Notes: generated by a model not told the origin, from the sequence alone. Shown: positions 17,246 to 26,191, counted from the stretch's first letter. The stretch: 64,000 nucleotides of DNA from Rhodoferax saidenbachensis (GCF_001955715.1 NZ_CP019239.1:3472001-3536000), one strand, 5' to 3'. Made by a program: numbers and translations.

Positions 17246-18187
17246 ATGTCCGCTTTGATCGCTACCCCCAATACCGCTATGGCCGTGGCCAACCCGTGGT
17301 CGCTGGTGCCGCCATTGGGGAATCTGGACGCCTATATTTCGGCTGCCAACCGCCTGCCCATGCTCACGCTGGAAGAAGAGCAGGAGTTCGCCCGCAAGTT
17401 CAAGAATGACAATGACCTTGAAGCTGCCGGTAAGTTAGTGCTCTCTCACTTGCGTCTGGTGGTGTCCGTATCCCGCCAATACCTGGGTTATGGCCTGCCC
17501 CACGGCGACCTGATCCAGGAAGGCAATGTGGGCCTGATGAAGGCCGTCAAGCGCTTTGACCCCGACCAAGGCGTGCGCCTGGTGAGCTACGCGCTGCACT
17601 GGATCAAGGCCGAAATCCACGAATACATCCTGAAGAACTGGCGCATGGTCAAGGTGGCCACCACCAAGGCACAGCGCAAGCTGTTCTTCAACCTGCGCTC
17701 CATGAAGCAACGCTTCAAGAGCGACGATGCCGCTGCCGACCTGGGCACGCACCGCGAAACGCTGAACCCCGAGCAGATCGACGCCATGGCGCGTGAGCTC
17801 AAGGTCAAGCCCGAAGAAGTCATCGAGATGGAAACCCGGTTGTCGGGCGGCGATGTGCTGCTGGACCCGTCCCCATCCGACGACGGCGAGGACGCGTTTG
17901 GCCCCATCGCCTACCTGACCGACACCAACCACGAACCCGTGGCCATGATCGAAGCGCGCCAGCGCGACGTGTTGGCCACCGACGGCATTGCCACCGCGCT
18001 GAACAGCCTGGACGCCCGCAGCCGCCGCATCGTGGAAGAGCGCTGGCTCAAGGTCAACGACGACAACTCGGGCGGCATGACGCTGCACGACCTGGCCGCC
18101 GAATACGGCGTGAGCGCCGAGCGCATCCGCCAGATCGAAGTGGCGGCCATGAAGAAAATGAAGACGGCGCTGGCGGCTTACGCCTAA
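17246..18187 (+). CDS. rpoH: RNA polymerase sigma-32 factor
   Basis: 313 aa, ATG after AAGGAG. Heat-shock sigma factor. Region 2 runs from VLSHLRLVVSVSRQYLGYGL to the -10 recognition helix; the RpoH box QRKLFFNLRSMKQRF is at about residues 144-158, which distinguishes it from other sigma-70 factors. Region 4 near the C-terminus has LHDLAAEYGVSAERIRQIE. A perfect CIRCE lies upstream, so HrcA and sigma-32 regulation are layered. A hairpin at 18211-18246 follows. Confidence 0.97.
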   Translation: MSALIATPNTAMAVANPWSLVPPLGNLDAYISAANRLPMLTLEEEQEFARKFKNDNDLEAAGKLVLSHLRLVVSVSRQYLGYGLPHGDLIQEGNVGLMKAVKRFDPDQGVRLVSYALHWIKAEIHEYILKNWRMVKVATTKAQRKLFFNLRSMKQRFKSDDAAADLGTHRETLNPEQIDAMARELKVKPEEVIEMETRLSGGDVLLDPSPSDDGEDAFGPIAYLTDTNHEPVAMIEARQRDVLATDGIATALNSLDARSRRIVEERWLKVNDDNSGGMTLHDLAAEYGVSAERIRQIEVAAMKKMKTALAAYA

Positions 18188-18210
18188 AGACGGGCACGGA
18201 CTGCGCCACA

Positions 18211-18246
18211 ATGCCCCTGTTGGCCCCGGCCTGCAGGGGCATTTTC
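18211..18246 (+). terminator. Probable rho-independent terminator of rpoH
   Basis: ATGCCCCTG (18211-18219) and CAGGGGCAT (18234-18242) form a perfect 9-bp stem with a 14-nt loop, followed by a short T-run (TTTT). It ends 18 bp before the next start codon, so read-through is possible. Confidence 0.65.
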
Positions 18247-18263
18247 ATGACGGAGACATAACC

Positions 18264-19256
18264 ATGCGACAAAATTTCATCAAAATTGCTACGCTTTTTA
18301 TAGCTGCTTGCACAATATCCACGGGGGCCATAGCCCAAAAATACCCAAAATCTGACGCATCCTGGCCCACCCGGCCGCTACGCATCATTGTTGGCTTCCC
18401 AGGCGGCTCATCGCCCGACCTGACCGCCCGTGCACTGGCAGAACCGCTGTCCAAGGCGCTGGGTCAGCCGGTGATTGTGGAAAACAGGGTAGGCGCGGCC
18501 GGCAACATTGCCGCCGACTACATCTCCAAAGCCACAGACGACCACACGATTGGTTTGATGATCAACGGCAACATGACCATTGCCAAACTGCTCAACCCCA
18601 AGCTGCCTTACGACCCGCTCAAGGACCTGACACCGGTGAGCCTGATCGGCTTTTCGCCGCTGGTGCTGACCGCCCCGGCCAACGCGCCCGGCGCCACGGC
18701 CCAGGAATTCATGGCCGCAGCCCGCAGTGGCGGTGACAAATGGAACTACGGCACGCCTGGTGTAGGCACCGTGGGCCACCTGGGCATGGAGTTGCTCAAG
18801 GCCCGCGCAGGCCTGGGCGCCGTGCATGTGCCCTACGCTGGCTATCCGCAGGTGGCCACCGCCATGATCGCAGGCGATCTACAGTTCTCATTGCTGCCAC
18901 CCGCCTTGGCATCCGTGCAGATTCGCGCCGGAAAATTGCGCGCCATTGGCACCACCAGCAGCGTGCGCAGCCCGCTGGTACCGGAGATTCCCAGTCTGTC
19001 AGAAGCGGGAGTGAAAGACTTCAACCTGGAAATCTGGAACGCCGTGGCCGCACCGAACAGCCTGCCCAAGCCCATCGTGGCTCGGTTGTCCGCGCTCATC
19101 AGCGAGATTGTGCGCACGCCCGAGATGCGGCAAAAGCTGTTTCAGCAGGGCTGGACGGTGGCTGGTACATCCGCTGCCGGCTTGGCCAATCGGGTGAAAT
19201 CCGATACCGCGTTGCTGGGCGGCATCATCGCCAAACAGGGCATCAAAGCCGAATAA
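18264..19256 (+). CDS. Tripartite tricarboxylate transporter (Bug family) substrate-binding protein
   Basis: 330 aa, ATG at 18264. Periplasmic binding protein of the Bug/TctC family: WPTRPLRIIVGFPGGSSPDLTAR, VENRVGAAGNIAADYI and YDPLKDLTPVSLIGF are typical. The signal peptide core (IATLFIAACTISTGAIA) is encoded by a copy of repeat A. No TctA/TctB membrane genes are nearby, as is common for the many orphan Bug proteins of Burkholderiales. The ligand is probably a carboxylate. Confidence 0.92.
   Translation: MRQNFIKIATLFIAACTISTGAIAQKYPKSDASWPTRPLRIIVGFPGGSSPDLTARALAEPLSKALGQPVIVENRVGAAGNIAADYISKATDDHTIGLMINGNMTIAKLLNPKLPYDPLKDLTPVSLIGFSPLVLTAPANAPGATAQEFMAAARSGGDKWNYGTPGVGTVGHLGMELLKARAGLGAVHVPYAGYPQVATAMIAGDLQFSLLPPALASVQIRAGKLRAIGTTSSVRSPLVPEIPSLSEAGVKDFNLEIWNAVAAPNSLPKPIVARLSALISEIVRTPEMRQKLFQQGWTVAGTSAAGLANRVKSDTALLGGIIAKQGIKAE
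18285..18340 (+). repeat. Repeat A copy 3, encoding a signal peptide
   Basis: Blocks ATTGCTACGCTTTTTATAGC, TGCTTGCACAATATCCACGG and GGGCCATAGCCCAAAA match the repeat. It supplies residues ~8-26 of the Bug protein, covering the hydrophobic core and likely cleavage region of the signal peptide. Confidence 0.8.
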
Positions 19257-19274
19257 GCCACACAATGCGGATCC

Positions 19275-19304
19275 AACAAACCGGCTTCGGCCGGTTTGTT
19301 TTTT
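19275..19304. terminator. Rho-independent terminator
   Basis: AACAAACCGGC paired with its complement around a TTCG loop, followed by T6. It ends the Bug gene; the A-rich left arm lets it serve the convergent hydrolase gene too. Confidence 0.9.
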
Positions 19305-19310
19305 GCGGTC

Positions 19311-19856
19311 TCAGGCGCCAAAGTCCACGTCAGCCGCGGCCACCAGTTGCGCACGCGGGCCAAAGCTGGAGATCGATGCGAGTGTCACGTTGTGGTGCGC
19401 AATGATCTGGGCGGCCGGCAGATGGGCCTTGTCATTGGTCGAGTGCCCGTCGGATACCAGTACCACGGGCAGGCCCAGCGCCAGTGCACGCCGGGTCGTG
19501 GTGTCCACACAGTATTCGGTCTGCAGGCCACAGATCACCAGCGCGTCCACGTCGTGTGTCTTGAGCAGCCGCTCCAAACCGGTCCGCAAAAAGGAATCGG
19601 GCGTGGTCTTGCGCACCAGGATGTCACGGGGCCCCGCCTCCAGCCCCTGCGCGAGTTGCCAGCCGGCGGAACCGTGCTGCAACGCGCCTTCAGCCTCTTC
19701 GTGATGCACCCACAGGACCGGCGCCTTGACGTCACGGGCCTTTTTGGCCAGTTGGTTAATGCGTTGGGTCAGGGGTTTGATGTCGAACGCGGCGCCTGGG
19801 CCTTCGCACAGGCCGCGTTGCATGTCGATCACCAGCAGGGCAAAGTTATGGGGCAT
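19311..19856 (-). CDS. Isochorismatase-like cysteine hydrolase (second)
   Basis: 181 aa from the ATG at 19856; a TTG at 19874 that overlaps the SCO stop is an alternative. Catalytic triad candidates: Asp in LLVIDMQRG, Lys in VRKTTPDSF and Cys in LQTEYCVDTT. It has little similarity to the hydrolase at 13768 outside these blocks. It is the last gene of the cytochrome oxidase assembly run, but nothing suggests an oxidase role. Confidence 0.87.
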   Translation of the reverse strand: MPHNFALLVIDMQRGLCEGPGAAFDIKPLTQRINQLAKKARDVKAPVLWVHHEEAEGALQHGSAGWQLAQGLEAGPRDILVRKTTPDSFLRTGLERLLKTHDVDALVICGLQTEYCVDTTTRRALALGLPVVLVSDGHSTNDKAHLPAAQIIAHHNVTLASISSFGPRAQLVAAADVDFGA

Positions 19857-19870
19857 GGTGGGCTGCGCGC

Positions 19871-20482
19871 TCAAGATGCTTGCTTGAGCAACTGCTGGAT
19901 GTCCGAGGTCAGCGCGGCTGCGCCGCTGCCGTAACGCGTGAACAGACGCAACTGACCTTTGGTGTCGTAGATGTAGCTACCCGCGGAGTGGTCCATGGTG
20001 TAGCTGGTGGGGGTTTTGCCATCCACCTTTTTGAAATACACCTTGTAGTCTTTGGCCAGTTCCACCAGCTTGTCGGGCGTGGTGCGCAATGCAAGGAAGG
20101 TGGGGTCAAAGTTGGCCATGTAGGCCTTGAGCACTTCAGGCGTGTCGCGCTCGGGGTCCACGGTGACAAACAGGCCCTGCAGGCGTTCGCCGTCTTTGCC
20201 CAACGCCTTTTTCACTTCGGCCAGCTCCGCCATCGAGGTGGGGCAGACGTCAGGGCACTGGGTGTAGCCAAAAAACATGACGACCACCTTGCCCGAGAAG
20301 TCGGTCAGGTGGCGCACCTGGCCGTTGTGGTCGGTCAGCTCGAAGTTCTTGGCGTAGTCAGCGCCCGTCACGTCGACGGACTTGAACGCCACCGTTTGCT
20401 CGGAACAGGCACTAAAAAGGCCTGCAGCCCCCGCCGAGATTGCGCAAGCAGCTATGAATTTAAGAGCGGTTCGTGTGTGCAT
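19871..20482 (-). CDS. SCO family copper chaperone (SCO1/SenC/PrrC)
   Basis: 203 aa from the ATG at 20482. Lipoprotein: hydrophobic signal followed by FSAC (Cys ~26). Thioredoxin-like fold with the copper motif CPDVC (Cys 76 and 80) and the distal His (~165) in YTMDHSAGSY. It delivers copper to the CuA site of cytochrome oxidase on the periplasmic side. It follows ctaB on the same strand. Its signal peptide (ALKFIAACAISAGAAGLF) is encoded by repeat A. Confidence 0.93.
   Translation of the reverse strand: MHTRTALKFIAACAISAGAAGLFSACSEQTVAFKSVDVTGADYAKNFELTDHNGQVRHLTDFSGKVVVMFFGYTQCPDVCPTSMAELAEVKKALGKDGERLQGLFVTVDPERDTPEVLKAYMANFDPTFLALRTTPDKLVELAKDYKVYFKKVDGKTPTSYTMDHSAGSYIYDTKGQLRLFTRYGSGAAALTSDIQQLLKQAS
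20413..20468 (-). repeat. Repeat A copy 4, encoding a lipoprotein signal
   Basis: On the minus strand: GCTCTTAAATTCATAGCTGC, TTGCGCAATCTCGGCGGGGG and CTGCAGGCCTTTTTAG. It is read in the same frame as copies 1 and 3 and forms the SCO signal sequence. Confidence 0.75.
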
Positions 20483-20489
20483 GAGAAGC

Positions 20490-21395
20490 CTAAAGAAGGT
20501 AATGGTCCAGCAGCAGTGCGGCAAACAGCACGCTGAGGTGGATCAGGGAAAAACGAAAGGTCGCGCGGGACAGGTCGTCCGAGTAATTGCGCAGCAGGCG
20601 CCAGCCATAGGCACAAAAGCCCAGGCTCAAGCCCACCGCCACCACCAGGTACAGCCAGGAACTCATGCCGTAGACAAAAGGCAGCAGGCAGGCGGCAAAC
20701 AGCACCAGCGTGTATAAAAAGATTTGCAAGCGTGTGAACTCGCTACCGTGGGTGACCGGCAGCATGGGCAGACCGGACTTGCGGTAGTCCTCCACACGGT
20801 ACAGCGCCAGCGCCCAGAAGTGCGGCGGTGTCCACAGGAAGATGATGAGGAACAAAATGAGCGCCTCAGGACCCACGTCACCCGTCATCGCGGACCAACC
20901 CAGCACCGGCGGCATGGCACCCGATGCGCCGCCGATCACGATGTTCTGCGGCGTGAGTGGCTTGAGGATCACGGTGTAGACCACCGCGTAACCGACAAAG
21001 GTGGCAAAGGTCAGCCACATGGTCAGCGGGTTGACCCACAGGTACAGGATGACCGAGCCCGCGATGCCTAACAGGGCCGAGAAGATCAGGGTTTGCGTGT
21101 CGCTGAGCTCACCGCGCGCCGTGGGGCGCCAGGCGGTGCGTTTCATCTTGGCGTCAATGCCTTTTTCCACAATGCAGTTGAAGGCCGCCGCCGCACCGGC
21201 CACTAGGTAGATGCCCACACAGGCAATGGCCGCCAGGGCCACTTGCGCCCAGGTCGGCGCACCGGGCACGGCCAGCACCATGCCGATCAGGGCACAAAAC
21301 ACGATGAGCTGGATCACACGCGGCTTGGTCAGCGCGTGAAACTGTCGCAGCACCGACAGGGCCGCGGGTGCGGCAGAAGAGGCGTTCGCAGTCAT
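20490..21395 (-). CDS. ctaB: Heme o synthase (protoheme IX farnesyltransferase)
   Basis: 301 aa, ATG at 21395 overlapping the ctaA stop (ATGA). Membrane prenyltransferase with about nine hydrophobic segments that adds a farnesyl group to heme b, giving heme o for heme A synthesis. The prenyl-diphosphate site is in [18 protein letters not shown]. Flanked by ctaA and SCO in the oxidase assembly run. Confidence 0.95.
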   Translation of the reverse strand: MTANASSAAPAALSVLRQFHALTKPRVIQLIVFCALIGMVLAVPGAPTWAQVALAAIACVGIYLVAGAAAAFNCIVEKGIDAKMKRTAWRPTARGELSDTQTLIFSALLGIAGSVILYLWVNPLTMWLTFATFVGYAVVYTVILKPLTPQNIVIGGASGAMPPVLGWSAMTGDVGPEALILFLIIFLWTPPHFWALALYRVEDYRKSGLPMLPVTHGSEFTRLQIFLYTLVLFAACLLPFVYGMSSWLYLVVAVGLSLGFCAYGWRLLRNYSDDLSRATFRFSLIHLSVLFAALLLDHYLL

Positions 21396-22579
21396 TCAGA
21401 AAATCCCGGTTGCAGGGCGGCGGCCGCAGCGGGCACGCCTGCCAAAGAAGAGGTCGTTGGAGTGGTTCGCGAAGCTGCCAACAGCCAGACCAGCACCGCC
21501 ACCAGCGCACCTGCGCCACCGGTGTGCAGCACGGCGGCAAACAGCGGCCAGTCCAGCACCACATTGCTCAGGCCCGTGACCAGTTGCAGCACCAGCAGGC
21601 CCGCCAGCCAGCGTGTGGGCTGGCGCAAGGCCACGGCACCGCGCAGGCGCCACGCCAGACCGACCAGCACCAGCACGGTCAACCCCGCCAGGATGCGGTG
21701 GACCATGTGGATGGCAGTGAGCGCCTGAAAGCTGATGGGCGCGCCGTCCTGGCCCAGGCCCAGCGGCCGCCAGATCTCGAACCCCTGCGCAAAGTCCATC
21801 GCGGGCCACCAGCCACCCTGGCACTGGGGAAAGGTGGAACAGGCCAGCACCGCATAGTTGGTACTGACCCAGGCACCCGATGCCGCCTGCAAGGTCAACA
21901 TGGCCAATGCCGCCAACATCCAGAGGCGCAAAGGTGCAGCCACTGGCACCGGCGCGCTGTTGCCCTGTTGCTGGCCCAGCCGCACGGCTTGCGCCACCAA
22001 CAGCGCCAGCAGCACATAGCCGCCCAGCAGGTGCAACGTGACGATGGCGGGGAACAGCTTCATGGTGACCGTGAGTGCGCCAAACGCGCCCTGGATACAC
22101 ACCCACACCAGCGTCACCACAGGCCAGACCACGCTGACCCGTTGATCGGCCGCACGCGCCTTGCGGCCCAGCCAAGCGGCCACCGCTAGCGCCAGAATCA
22201 AACCGCCCACGCCGGTGGCCAGATAACGGTGCACCATTTCTACCCAGGCCTTGCCGTGGGTCACGGGGCCGGTCGGCATGGCGCTTTGCGCTGCCGCGAT
22301 GGATGCGCTGGCGCCTAGGGGTGACGCATGGCCGTAACAACCGGGCCAGTCGGGGCAGCCCAGGCCGCTGTCGGTCAGGCGGGTGAAAGCGCCAAACAGC
22401 ACCAGGTCAAAGGTCAGAAACAGCGTGAGCAAAGTCAGCGCTTGTACGCGTCCCAGCGGCGTGGCTCGGCGGTGGCGCAAAAACACCCACAACAGCGGGC
22501 CCGCAGCCAACAGCAAACCCACCAGCAGCATGCGCAGCAAGGGGGATAGGTCGTAGAGGGAGGTGGCCATGGAATCCAT
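21392..22579 (-). CDS. ctaA: Heme A synthase, COX15/CtaA family
   Basis: 395 aa from the ATG at 22579; a second ATG at 22570 is equally plausible. Eight hydrophobic helices; [19 protein letters not shown] and the His pairs in EMVHRYLAT and [10 protein letters not shown] are family marks. It converts heme o to heme a. Couples translationally to ctaB. Confidence 0.95.
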   Translation of the reverse strand: MDSMATSLYDLSPLLRMLLVGLLLAAGPLLWVFLRHRRATPLGRVQALTLLTLFLTFDLVLFGAFTRLTDSGLGCPDWPGCYGHASPLGASASIAAAQSAMPTGPVTHGKAWVEMVHRYLATGVGGLILALAVAAWLGRKARAADQRVSVVWPVVTLVWVCIQGAFGALTVTMKLFPAIVTLHLLGGYVLLALLVAQAVRLGQQQGNSAPVPVAAPLRLWMLAALAMLTLQAASGAWVSTNYAVLACSTFPQCQGGWWPAMDFAQGFEIWRPLGLGQDGAPISFQALTAIHMVHRILAGLTVLVLVGLAWRLRGAVALRQPTRWLAGLLVLQLVTGLSNVVLDWPLFAAVLHTGGAGALVAVLVWLLAASRTTPTTSSLAGVPAAAAALQPGFSE

Positions 22580-22599
22580 CTTTGCGCGAACGTGCCGGC

Positions 22600-23289
22600 C
22601 TAGCGGCCTTCCTTGTCCCAGGATGCCGAGGCGCGCATCAGGTTGCCCAGATCACGCTTGGCGCTATAAGCACCCTTCTCATCCAGTTGGGGCGGAAAAC
22701 GCATCATCCAGTTGCCAAGCGGATCCACCACGTAGAGATGTTCGGCCAGTGCATGCCCTTGCTGCGGCTGCAGCCATTGCGCCAGTGCGGCTGCAGGCAC
22801 GCGCAACACGGTGGCAGACTTGAGCGCGGGTAGCAGCGTGTCAGCCACGGGGGCGTCATCGCTGACCAGCCAGACCCAGTCCAGGCGGTCCTTGTCCTTG
22901 CCCAGACCTTCGCGCAACTGGCGTTGCAGATACAGGTGGCGGGCGCACAAGTCATCACAGGCGGCACCGGCCACACTGACCAGCAGCCACTGGTTCTTAA
23001 GGGACTGCAGGTTCACAGGCTGGCCGTCCAGCGCAGTGCCGACTACGTCGGGCAGGGGACGCTGGGGCTCAATGAGTTCACCAAAATTGCGGCGGCCTTC
23101 GGGGCGCACCACGTAGTAGGTGAAGTACGAGGCAATCACGGGTGCCGCGCAGATGAGCAAGACGGCCAACATCTTCCAGCGCCCCATACTGGTACGCTGC
23201 CCCTCTACGGCCGCGATTTGGGCCGGCACCGGCATGGAATGCACCGTCAGCCCCAGGGGCCGGTCGTTGTCGGAAGAAGCACTAGACAT
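22600..23289 (-). CDS. SCO-like, membrane-anchored thioredoxin-fold protein of the cox cluster
   Basis: 229 aa from the ATG at 23289, overlapping the SURF1 stop by 8 bp. One membrane segment (residues ~40-60, MLAVLLICAAPVIASYFTYYVV) and then a periplasmic domain. VSVAGAACDDLCARHLYLQR carries a CxxxC pair as in SCO proteins (CPDVC), and EHLYVVDPLGNWMMRFPP resembles the end of that fold. It is usually annotated as hypothetical in such clusters; a role in copper or thiol chemistry for oxidase assembly is inference. Confidence 0.7.
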   Translation of the reverse strand: MSSASSDNDRPLGLTVHSMPVPAQIAAVEGQRTSMGRWKMLAVLLICAAPVIASYFTYYVVRPEGRRNFGELIEPQRPLPDVVGTALDGQPVNLQSLKNQWLLVSVAGAACDDLCARHLYLQRQLREGLGKDKDRLDWVWLVSDDAPVADTLLPALKSATVLRVPAAALAQWLQPQQGHALAEHLYVVDPLGNWMMRFPPQLDEKGAYSAKRDLGNLMRASASWDKEGR

Positions 23290-24016
23290 GGGAAGCGGTG
23301 TCCTTGGGGCGGTGAAAAAAACGTCGAACAATTCCGTACCAGAGGTACAGGCAGGCAACCAGGGCGGACAGGCCAAACCACTGCCAGGCGTAGCCGTAGT
23401 GTTTGTCCACCCCGAGGTTGACGGCGGGCCACTCGCGCAGCAAACCTTCGCTGGCGGCGCCGGTCTGCTGCAGGGTAACGGCCATCAGCGGTAGCCCGGT
23501 TTGCGCCTGGAATTGCGCCAAGTCGAGATTTTGCCGGATTGCGCCGGTACCGGGCGTGCCGGGCTCGTAAAGCTTGCTCGGCGGCGGGGCAATACGCCCT
23601 TCCACCACCACCAGCCCTCCGGGGGTATCCACTGCAGGCAGGCTGGCGCGGTCCACAAAGTTGCGCGGCACCCAGCCGCGCTGCACCACCACGGCAGTGC
23701 CTCCGTCCAGCCGCAGCGGTGTCATGACAAAAAAGCCCACATGGGCGCCCATTTGCCGGTTGTCCAGAAACACCGTGGCCTCCCGTACCCAGCGCCCCGT
23801 GAGCCGTGCGGGCTGGTGCACCAACGCCGAGGGGTCAGCCGCCGCCTGCAGCGCTGCACCGTCCAGCACGGCCTTGCCACGCTGGCTGTCCATGGACGCC
23901 TGCAGCGCCTCTTTCTGGGCAGCACGCGCCAGTTGCCAGCGCCCCAACGCCAGCGTGACGGCAATGGCCAACAAGGCGGCCAGGGTAACCAGCGCGAAAC
24001 GCAGACGGGCATTCAC
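23282..24016 (-). CDS. SURF1 family cytochrome oxidase assembly protein
   Basis: 244 aa, GTG start at 24016. Two membrane segments, N-terminal (LVTLAALLAIAVTLALGRWQL) and C-terminal (WFGLSALVACLYLWYGIV), around a periplasmic domain with VFLDNRQMGAHVGFFVMTPL and VVVQRGWVPRN. Helps insert heme a into subunit I. The divergent twin-TM gene starts 15 bp away. Confidence 0.92.
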   Translation of the reverse strand: MNARLRFALVTLAALLAIAVTLALGRWQLARAAQKEALQASMDSQRGKAVLDGAALQAAADPSALVHQPARLTGRWVREATVFLDNRQMGAHVGFFVMTPLRLDGGTAVVVQRGWVPRNFVDRASLPAVDTPGGLVVVEGRIAPPPSKLYEPGTPGTGAIRQNLDLAQFQAQTGLPLMAVTLQQTGAASEGLLREWPAVNLGVDKHYGYAWQWFGLSALVACLYLWYGIVRRFFHRPKDTASHV

Positions 24017-24031
24017 CGGATAATCTCCCGC

Positions 24032-24262
24032 ATGTCATATCTTGTTGTTTTTGCCTTTGTGGCCATCATTGGCAGCTTGGCCGCTGCGTTGTTTTTCATG
24101 CTGCGGGGCGGGCAATCGTCTGACGCGACACCAGACAAATCCAAACGCATGGTGCGGGCGCTGGCCATGCGGGTGGGACTGTCCATCGTGTTGTTCGTGT
24201 GCATTCTCATTGCCTGGAAATTCGGACTGATCCAGCCCACAGGTATCCCGCCAGGACGTTAA
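24032..24262 (+). CDS. Twin transmembrane protein, DUF2909-like
   Basis: 76 aa, ATG at 24032. Two hydrophobic helices (VVFAFVAIIGSLAAALFFML and VGLSIVLFVCILIAWKFGLI) separated by a basic loop (DKSKRMVRALAMR). Small proteins of this form occur beside SURF1 genes in Burkholderiales. Function unknown. Divergent to SURF1 within the oxidase block and ended by a bidirectional terminator. Confidence 0.8.
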   Translation: MSYLVVFAFVAIIGSLAAALFFMLRGGQSSDATPDKSKRMVRALAMRVGLSIVLFVCILIAWKFGLIQPTGIPPGR

Positions 24263-24265
24263 ACA

Positions 24266-24291
24266 AAAAAGCACCGCAAGCGGTGCTTTTT
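24266..24291. terminator. Bidirectional rho-independent terminator
   Basis: AAAAAGCACCG and CGGTGCTTTTT form an 11-bp stem with loop CAAG. It serves the twin-TM gene on the plus strand and coxC on the minus strand. Confidence 0.92.
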
Positions 24292-24308
24292 CACTTTGTG
24301 GCGGGTAA

Positions 24309-25190
24309 TCAGAACCAGTACACCAGGATATACAGGCCCAGCCACACCACGTCGACGAAGTGCCAGTACCAGGCTGCGCCTTCGAATCCGAAGTGGCGCT
24401 CAGCGGTGAAGTGGCCCTTTTGCAAACGCAGGGTGATGAACAGCAGCATCAGCATGCCGACAAACACGTGCATACCGTGAAAGCCCGTCAGCATGAAGAA
24501 GGTGGAGCCAAACACGCCGGAGCTGAGCTTGAGGTTCAGCTCGTTGTAGGCATGGTAGTACTCATAACCCTGGACAAACAGGAAGGTCAGGCCCAGCAGC
24601 ACGGTGGCCCACATGAAAGCAATGGTCTTGGCGCGGTTGCCAACGATCAGCGCATGGTGCGCGATGGTCAGTGTCACACCGGAAGTCAACAACAGGGCCG
24701 TATTGATGGTGGGCAGGGGCCAGGGACCCATGGTCTGGAACGGTTCCACAATGCCGGCAGGCGAAGCGGTGGCGCCGGCAGCCAGACTAGGCCAGATGGC
24801 TTTGAAATCAGGCCAGAGCAGCGCATTGTCCAGGCTGCCCAGGGCAGGCACAGAGTGGGAGCGGGCCCACCACAGGGCAGTGAAGAACGCGCCGAAAAAC
24901 ATGACTTCGGAGAAGATGAACCAGCTCATGCTCCAGCGGAAAGACAGGTCGATCTTGTGCCCATACTGGCCACTTTCGCTTTCACCCACGGCATCGCTGA
25001 ACCACTGGAACAACACCACAGCCCACCACAACAGGCCAAACAGCAGGGAATACATGCCCCATTGCGCACCGTTGATCCACTGGCCTGCGCCCAGGATCAC
25101 GAAGAACAGCCCAATCGCCGCCATCACGGGATGACGTGAAGGGCCAGGCACGAAGTAGTACGGCGTAGTTCCGTGTGTTGTCGAACTCAT
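24309..25190 (-). CDS. coxC: Cytochrome c oxidase subunit III
   Basis: 293 aa from the ATG at 25190 with AGGAGAAAG upstream; the open frame runs further without support. Seven predicted helices; WSMSWFIFSEVMFFGAFFTALWWAR and FHGMHVFVGMLML are characteristic, as is the ending FVDVVWLGLYILVYWF. Structural subunit of the aa3 oxidase. Downstream of ctaG and DUF2970. Confidence 0.96.
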   Translation of the reverse strand: MSSTTHGTTPYYFVPGPSRHPVMAAIGLFFVILGAGQWINGAQWGMYSLLFGLLWWAVVLFQWFSDAVGESESGQYGHKIDLSFRWSMSWFIFSEVMFFGAFFTALWWARSHSVPALGSLDNALLWPDFKAIWPSLAAGATASPAGIVEPFQTMGPWPLPTINTALLLTSGVTLTIAHHALIVGNRAKTIAFMWATVLLGLTFLFVQGYEYYHAYNELNLKLSSGVFGSTFFMLTGFHGMHVFVGMLMLLFITLRLQKGHFTAERHFGFEGAAWYWHFVDVVWLGLYILVYWF

Positions 25191-25265
25191 TTTCTTTCTC
25201 CTGCTAATCAGTTGGGGACAGGGTTTGCCGTTGTGCGGCTGCGGTCTGTCCCGCAAGGTTTTCCA

Positions 25266-25478
25266 TTATTTCGCAACGACCCAGTTCACCAGGCCGATCA
25301 ATCCAACAACAATCACCAGTACAGCGACCACTGCAACCGCCATCACATGCAAGGGGCTGACCTTGGCAAGATCATCCTGATAACCGCTGCGGCTGCGTAT
25401 GCCCATGAAGGACCAAGCCACCACCTTGATGCTGCGCCATACCGATGGACGTGGTGCCGCTGTGTCTGGGACGCTCAC
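25266..25478 (-). CDS. DUF2970 small membrane protein
   Basis: 70 aa, GTG start overlapping the ctaG stop (GTGA). Basic N-terminal half (SVWRSIKVVAWSFMGIRSRSGYQDD) and one C-terminal membrane helix. This small protein is a usual member of betaproteobacterial cox operons between ctaG and coxC. Function unknown. Confidence 0.88.
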   Translation of the reverse strand: MSVPDTAAPRPSVWRSIKVVAWSFMGIRSRSGYQDDLAKVSPLHVMAVAVVAVLVIVVGLIGLVNWVVAK

Positions 25479-26071
25479 GATCCGGCTCCCGTCGCGGGCA
25501 CCTGCAGGCTGGCCACGGGTGCGGGAGGCGTCTTGCCACCCACTTCAAAAAAGGTGTACGACAGGGTGATCGTGGTCACGTCTTTGGACAACTTGGAGTC
25601 GATCACAAAGGCCACGGGCCAGCTCTTTTTCTCGCCCGGCTCCAGCGTGTACTGGGTAAAACAGAAACATTCCAGCTTGTTGAAATGCGCCATGGCCTGT
25701 TGCGGTGCATAGCTGGCAATCGCCTGGGCAGCCATGCGCCGGTTTTGCACGTTCTGGAACTCGTACATCACCGTGGTCAGCTCGCCGGGGTGCACCTGCA
25801 CCGAGCGTTGTGCGGGCTTGAACTCCCAGGGACCACGCGAGTTGGCATCAAACTCCACCGTGATGGTACGGCTGGTGTCGACCTGGGTATTTTTGGGCAT
25901 CTGGCCTTTGTTGCCCACAATCACCTGCTCACCCAGCGCCAGGATGTTGATGCCCGTGGCTTCGCAAATGGCTTTGTACAGCGGGACCAAGCCGTAGCCA
26001 AAGCCGAACATCACGACCGTGACCACGGCCAGCTTGCGCAGCATCCGGAAATTTTCCCGCGAGATGTTCAT
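25475..26071 (-). CDS. ctaG: Cytochrome c oxidase assembly protein CtaG/Cox11
   Basis: 198 aa. One N-terminal membrane helix (LAVVTVVMFGFGYGLVPLYKAICEATG) and a periplasmic domain with the copper-binding ECFCFTQYTL (CxC). It inserts CuB into subunit I. It starts 3 bp after the 37-aa ORF that follows coxA. Confidence 0.96.
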   Translation of the reverse strand: MNISRENFRMLRKLAVVTVVMFGFGYGLVPLYKAICEATGINILALGEQVIVGNKGQMPKNTQVDTSRTITVEFDANSRGPWEFKPAQRSVQVHPGELTTVMYEFQNVQNRRMAAQAIASYAPQQAMAHFNKLECFCFTQYTLEPGEKKSWPVAFVIDSKLSKDVTTITLSYTFFEVGGKTPPAPVASLQVPATGAGS

Positions 26072-26074
26072 GGA

Positions 26075-26188
26075 CTATCGGCTCAACAAAACCATCTTGA
26101 CCATGAAACCAATAAAGAAAACCGCCGCCACCGACGCCAGGATCAGGCCGGTGCGCAGGTTGGCTTTCTTTTGTTCGGGCGTTGCCAT
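26075..26188 (-). CDS. 37-aa cytochrome oxidase small assembly protein
   Basis: 37 aa, too short for most gene callers: MATPEQKKANLRTGLILASV, then a hydrophobic helix and KMVLLSR. It fits exactly between coxA (3 bp after its stop) and ctaG (3 bp before its start). A single-span protein of this kind is a regular member of betaproteobacterial cox operons. Its exact role is not known to me. Confidence 0.8.
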   Translation of the reverse strand: MATPEQKKANLRTGLILASVAAVFFIGFMVKMVLLSR

Positions 26189-26191
26189 GGC

